Positions 59,801 through 64,000 of a stretch of 64,000 bases of DNA are shown piece by piece. Source of the DNA: Yamagishiella unicocca. Lineage: Eukaryota; Chlorophyta; Chlorophyceae; Chlamydomonadales; Volvocaceae. The position numbers were made by a program, and so were the translations under genes. The stretch's first letter is position 1. The number at the start of each line of letters is the position of its first letter. Location of the stretch: assembly GCA_003116995.1 (NCBI GenBank), contig BDSL01000004.1, positions 1,364,001-1,428,000 of the forward strand, in the 5' to 3' direction. The notes beneath the pieces were generated by a model, which was not told the DNA's origin, made no database searches, and saw only the letters and a program-made list of their open reading frames with translations.

Positions 59801-62800
59801 AGTCACCTTGATGGAGCCGCCATCGCCCCAGGTGGTGATGGGGCGGCTGCAGACACCGGGGGCTACCGCCAGTGCGGGCCGTGGTCCGGGTTCAGGACCA
59901 GGTTCAGGTGCGGGTGCGGCGCCAGCTACCCGCATCGGCAGCCTCGGCAGCCCCAGTGGCTCTGTCCGCTCCTTCATGCCCGGCTTCGGAACCCAGGTGG
60001 GTAGGGCGGGGTGCGAGCGTGTGGTTGCCGAGCCGTACGGCCGAGCCGTACGGCGCCCGGAACCTGTCGTACGTCCCTCCGCTGCATCATTCGCATCTCG
60101 CTTCCCTACCGTCCGCAGATCGCCGCCGATGCGCTCCAGGATCTGATGATGATGATGATGGAGGCGGACAGCCGGCCGCCGAAGGTGGGTTGGTAGTTGG
60201 TGGTTAGGGTGGCGGCGGGCGATGTGGCTCGCTGGTTGGGATTGAGAAGAAACCCGTTGGTGGGGCCGACGGAAGGTCGACGGAGCCCCCAAGCCAAGGT
60301 GAGCCCCCAAGCCAAGCCAAGTCAAGCCATGGCCACACAACCACCTCACTCCTCCTTCCCTCACCCACCCCCACAGCACCCACACCCACCGCCACGTCCC
60401 TCCACGTCTATCCCCAGCCTCTCGAACCCACCCGCCCGAAGGTCACCTTACGACCTTCGGCTTTAGTATCCCCAACCCAGTTCTCCAGCATGCATCTCAA
60501 AACGTCTGTTCTAAACAGTTGTTTCGGGCATCCACGGGTCTTCCTCGAACCCGCCGCTGTTGCTGCTGCTACTGCTGCTGCTGTTGCAGGCCGCCGCCGA
60601 CCAGCAGCGTGAGGCGGAGGCCGCGGCGGAGGCGCTGCGGTGCGCGCGAGACGCCTCCGCCGCGCCGCCGCCACCGGGGCTAGAACGCACTGATACAGGG
60701 AGGGGTAGCGGGATCGGGGTGGAGGGCAGCCCCAGTGGTGACCACCAGCAGCACCAACACGAGGACCTCGAACATCACAACGACAACCAGTACGGCCATG
60801 ACGGCGAGTACGACATCGGCGGGGGGCCAGCAGGCAGCGGCGGTGGAGGCGGCTCAGCGCGAGGTCGAGGTCGAGGTCGAGGACGCGGCGGCGGTGGCGG
60901 CAGCGGTGGCGGCAGCGGGCGGCAGTACGGCTATTCCGACGCGGATTACGTGTACGAATACCCCAAGGATGTTGACGAGGGCGTTGACGAGGACGACGGC
61001 GACGATGACTATGTGGCGACGCCTCCCACTCGAGGCAGGGGGCGGGGGAGAGGCAGGGGGAGAGGCAGGGCGCCGGGGCGGGGCCGAGGCGGGGGTGGCG
61101 CCGCCGGCGCCGGGAGGGGGCGGGGAGGTCGCGGGGGCAAGCCGCCGCCGGGGCCTGGTGCTGTGGGCTCCAAGCGGCGGGCCTCCGGGCCCTCTGGAGC
61201 CATCACGCTGGCGGAGGGGGAAGCCGGGCTGGACGAGGAGGCGGTGGGGATGGCGGCGCAGCCGAGGAAGCGGCAACGCCGGAACAGCCGGGATCCCTCC
61301 CCGGCGCGCGCGGGTGACAAGCAGCAGCAGTATTACCACCCGCAGTACTACCCGCAGGTCGAGGGGCCGGTGCAGCCGCCTGAGCTGCTCGCGGCGGCTT
61401 TGGACGGACTGCAGGCGCAGCGAGGCAGGGGCCGGGGGCGAGGTAGGGGGCGGGGGCGCGGAAGGGCGCTGCTGGCGGACGCGGGTGCTACTGCTGCTGC
61501 TACTGCTGCTGCTATTGCGGCCCCGGAGGCAGCGGCTGTAGCAGCGGAGGGGGAGCCGGCTGCGGTGGAGGAGGAACACACCGCGTACGGCGCCGCGTCG
61601 TGGGCATTCGAAGCCGGCCCTGCTGGTGCTGGTGCTGGTGCGGCTGCAGAGCGGCCACCCTCCCCCCGCATGCAGTGGGCGACCCGGCGGCCGCGGTCCA
61701 TGATGTCGCTGTCGCGGGAGAGCTCGGCAGACCCGCCGCCGGGCGCAGATCCTGCTTCCGCCAGGCCGCCGCGGCCGGCCTCGGAGCCAGTCACGGCCAC
61801 CACCCTGGTAGCTGCGCCGGCGCCGGCGCCGCGGCCGGCCTCGGGGCCAGTCATGGCCACCACCTGGCGGGCGGCTGCGCCGACGCCGGCGCCGCTGCAG
61901 CAGCCGCTGTCTCCGGGCCCGCCAACGGAGCCGCAGCCGGTGGCGATGGCCGAAATGGTGGCCGCCCAGGTGGCTGCCGTGACGACCGGGCGGAGCGATG
62001 AGGAGGAGGAGGGTGCACCGGCTGCGGCTCCAGAGGTTGGGGCGCAGGCGCCTGTGGAGGAGCGGGAGGGGCCAGTAGGCGAGGAGCAGGTGCAGGCGGA
62101 AGAGGAGCAGGTGCAGGTGGAAGAGGAGCGGGGACCAGGCGGCGGTGGCCAGGATGAGGAGCGGGTGCTAGAGCCGCAAGGCACCAGCGACGGGGAGGGC
62201 TTGCATGCGGAGGAGGAGGAGGAGGAGGAGGAGGTTGAGGAGGAGACGCAGCTGCCGGAGGAGTCTGCGGAGGGGCAGCCAGCGAATGACGTTGCCGACG
62301 ACGCTTCGTCGCCTGAGGGCCGACGGCTTACTGACGTTGACGGCGCCAGCGGCGCAGACGTCCTCCCTAGCCGCAAGAGAGCGGCTCCATCGTCACCGGC
62401 TGTAGACCTCGAGCAGCAGCAGCAGCAGCCAGAGGAGCAGGTGCCTCCGCCTCCGCTGGGGGTTCATCGGCCGCTGATGGAGGAGCCGCCGTCGGATGGA
62501 GCAGCAGCCAGCCGCCCCGCTAAGCGGCCCCGGACCGCCATCGTTCCCGATGCTGCCCGCCCTCTGGCCGCGGCCAAGGCAAAACCTACAGCTACCAACA
62601 GCCCCGAACCGGATGCTGCAGGCGCCGTCAGAGGGGATACGGCGGCGGTTGCGGTTGTTGCGGCGGAAGCAGCGCCTGAGGGCCCCAGCCCTCCCCCGCC
62701 GCCGCCACCAGCGGCACGGCGGCAGCAGGCCGCACTCGCTGAGGCGCCTGTTGCTGTGCGGCCCGGCAGCGCCAACATAGGGGCGCCCAAGGTGTCCAGG

Positions 62801-64000
62801 AAGCGTAAGGCGGCCGCCGTGGCAGAAGAACCGGCGGCAGGGGCGGAGCCGGAGGCCGAGGCAAGCCCATGGACTAGCAAGCCGAGTAGGAAACCGGAGC
62901 GGAGCGGGACGGAGCTGGAGGCGGGGGGTGCGGCGGGCGGTGCGAGGGAGGCTGGGCAGGCAGCCCGCAAAGGCAAGGGCTCGGTCAGCCCTCCTGGGAG
63001 CGAGACAGTCTCGCCGGCAGCGGCAGCGGCCGTGGGTCATGTAGCCCCTGCGGGGCAGCACACGCCGCGAGGTGAGGCCGGCGCACTGCCGCCAGCGCCG
63101 CCGCTGATGCCGCCGCCGCCGCCGGCGGCGCCTTCCGGGTCGTGCTCTCCGGCCGACGCGGGGACGGCCACCAAGCGAGGCAGGAAGCCGCGGGGCAGCC
63201 GCGCCGACGACGCGGAGGAGGCCGCAGCAGCGCAGCCGCACAGCCCCGGGTCCGCTGACCGCCACCGCGGCAGCAGCGTCAGTCCGCAGCCCTCCCGCAA
63301 CAACAACAAGTCGCCACGAGGGGCGGACGGCGCCGGCGGAGGTGGCGGCGGCGGCGGGACAGCCACCGCGCCGCGCCGGAGGCGCGGCGGCAGCATCGGC
63401 GGCGTAGCCGCCGCCGCTGCCGCCGCCGCAGGCGGCGGCAGCCAGGCCGGCGCCGGCGCCGACGGCGGCTGCGGCGTGGTTGTTTCCATCAGCAGCAACA
63501 TCCCGGAACGTGAGCGGAGCGTCCTGGCGGCGACTGTGACGCGGCTGGGCGGGCGGGTGGCGGAGGACGAGGAGGCCAACTGCGGCGGCTTCACGCACCT
63601 GCTGCTGGCGCGGGGCAACTTCAAGACCAGCATGAAGGTGCTGGCGGCGCTGGCGGCGGGGCGGCCGCTGTTGGATGCCACGTGGCTGGGCACGTGCAAG
63701 CAGGCGGGCATGTGGATGGAGCCGCAGCCGGAGCACGCGGCGGTGGATCCAAAGGCGGAGAAGCAGTTCAGGTTCCGGATCTGGGAGGCCTACCAGGCCG
63801 CGAGGCGCGCCGGGCCGATGCTGCAGGGTGGGAGCGGGAGGAGGGAGGGAGGGCGGGCTGCGAGGGAGACCCGTGTACGAAAGAGGAAACCGTTTAGGAC
63901 AGCCGTTTGGAGATGCATGGAGGGGAGGAGCGAAACCCGTGAGCTGATAACAGGGAAAGGAATTACCAGCTGGAGGCACGTACTGAGCACTCGGCGACAT
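53878..64000 (+). CDS. Large FHA...BRCT protein resembling the DNA-damage mediator MDC1 (3' end outside window)
   Basis: Nine exons with matching phases: 53878-53991, 54070-54133, 54211-54318, 54527-54574, 54939-54994, 55207-56963, 57182-59996, 60119-60184, 60590-63827 (2,755 residues so far). The N terminus MAFFATQLLDD carries a TQ site. Residues about 40-180 form an FHA domain: GCNVIGRE, a 29-residue insertion, FLPDPSISSEHAHI with the Ser and His of the phosphothreonine pocket, KRSTNP, and YNVRADDVLRFGRLSCRVL. About 2,400 disordered residues follow, with Q/H/P, HHN, PHGSL and RGR repeats. The last exon ends in a BRCT domain: VVVSISSNIPE, RLGGRV, THLLLARG, KVLAALAAGRPLLDATWLG and DPKAEKQFRF. 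A split glycine codon at 63827 predicts a second BRCT beyond the window, as in MDC1. A nuclear scaffold role at damaged chromatin is inference. Confidence 0.8.
54663..54812. repeat. 29-bp minisatellite in intron 4 of the FHA-BRCT gene
   Basis: Five copies of a unit made of TGCCATGTGCCAGCGACTG and ATACCGATGT are followed by a degenerate sixth copy. The copies differ at single bases. Confidence 0.9.
55911..56090 (+). repeat. 60-bp coding repeat (Q/H/P-rich), 3 copies
   Basis: Exact 60-bp period in the disordered part of the FHA-BRCT protein. Each copy encodes a 20-residue unit with QQQKQEHQHSPPP and LQQQ. Frame is conserved. Confidence 0.9.
57287..57384 (+). repeat. His/Asn/Asp coding repeat
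   Basis: Tandem units encode HHN HHD HHN (27-base period), giving a stretch of about 32 residues that is two-thirds histidine. Such runs can bind metal or drive condensation; the role here is unknown. Confidence 0.85.
59085..59217 (+). repeat. 15-bp coding repeat (PHGSL), about 9 copies
   Basis: CACGGATCTCTCCC units stand in tandem and encode HGSLP repeats in the disordered part of the FHA-BRCT protein. Variants HGSFP and HGSS occur once each. Confidence 0.9.
60450..60552 (+). repeat. Intronic dispersed element, copy 6 (FHA-BRCT intron 8)
   Basis: Nearly identical to the copy at 52490 over about 95 bases (CCTTCGGCTTTAGTATCCCC, CCAGCATGCATCTCAA, GGGCATCCACGGGTCTTCC). It ends about 38 bases before the acceptor at 60589. 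Confidence 0.92.
63865..63945 (-). repeat. Intronic dispersed element, copy 7 (FHA-BRCT intron 9), inverted
   Basis: The reverse complement reads CCATGCATCTCCAAACGGCT, GTCCTAAACGGTTTCC and TCGTACACGGGTCTCCC. It begins about 40 bases after the donor at 63828. Confidence 0.8.

Noticed and set aside
62393..64000. 535-codon minus-strand frame to the window edge, and other large minus frames at 55172-60385
   Set aside because: All are antisense to the FHA-BRCT coding exons. The long plus frame has domains and splice sites; these have only compositional openness.

Overview
The window reads as nuclear DNA of a chlorophyte green alga, most likely in the Chlamydomonadales/Volvocales. The reasons are GC-rich genes cut by many short GT-AG introns, long Gln/Ala/Gly/Pro low-complexity insertions, plastid-type enzymes with N-terminal extensions, TGTAA-type polyadenylation signals, and interstitial copies of the Chlamydomonas-type telomere octamer TTTTAGGG. 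All intron-exon models here were built by hand from reading frame, splice sites and phase. No alignment or transcript was available.

Left gene-rich part (1-18.7 kb). A 32-bp minisatellite (147-640) is followed by a single-exon LRR protein (minus), a plastid RIBA-type riboflavin enzyme whose second domain has lost its catalytic residues (minus), and the glutaminase subunit of anthranilate synthase (minus, 5 exons). A plastoglobule-type M48 metallopeptidase (plus, about 11 exons) starts head-to-head with it. Next comes a multi-pass glycerophosphocholine acyltransferase-like protein (plus, 6 exons).

Middle repeat island (18.7-48.9 kb). It contains a 168-bp satellite with a hairpin, a 179-bp satellite of 13 apparently identical copies, and a nearly complete Ty3/Gypsy retrotransposon. 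The Gypsy element has Gag and Pol in one frame split by a single UAG, and an adenine-methyltransferase-like NPPY domain ahead of the protease. Its 3' end is lost and abuts the last two exons of a GPR1/FUN34/YaaH (acetate transporter) gene. Further right are a broken 5'-truncated LINE, several minisatellites, direct and inverted segmental duplications, perfect palindromes, orphan open frames and one convincing host-type gene: a secreted, Cys-rich, GPI-anchored protein (minus, 6 exons).

Right gene-rich part (48.9-64 kb). A double-AAA ATPase of the AFG2B/SPATA5L1 type (9 exons) is followed on the same strand by a very large FHA...BRCT protein that resembles the DNA-damage mediator MDC1 and runs off the window.

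The most unusual signals are: the methyltransferase-like module and in-frame amber codon of the Gypsy element; a family of short related sequences found only inside introns of four unrelated genes, in both orientations and mostly near a splice site; the MDC1-like gene with an N-terminal TQ motif; and the homogeneous 179-bp array beside the retrotransposon.
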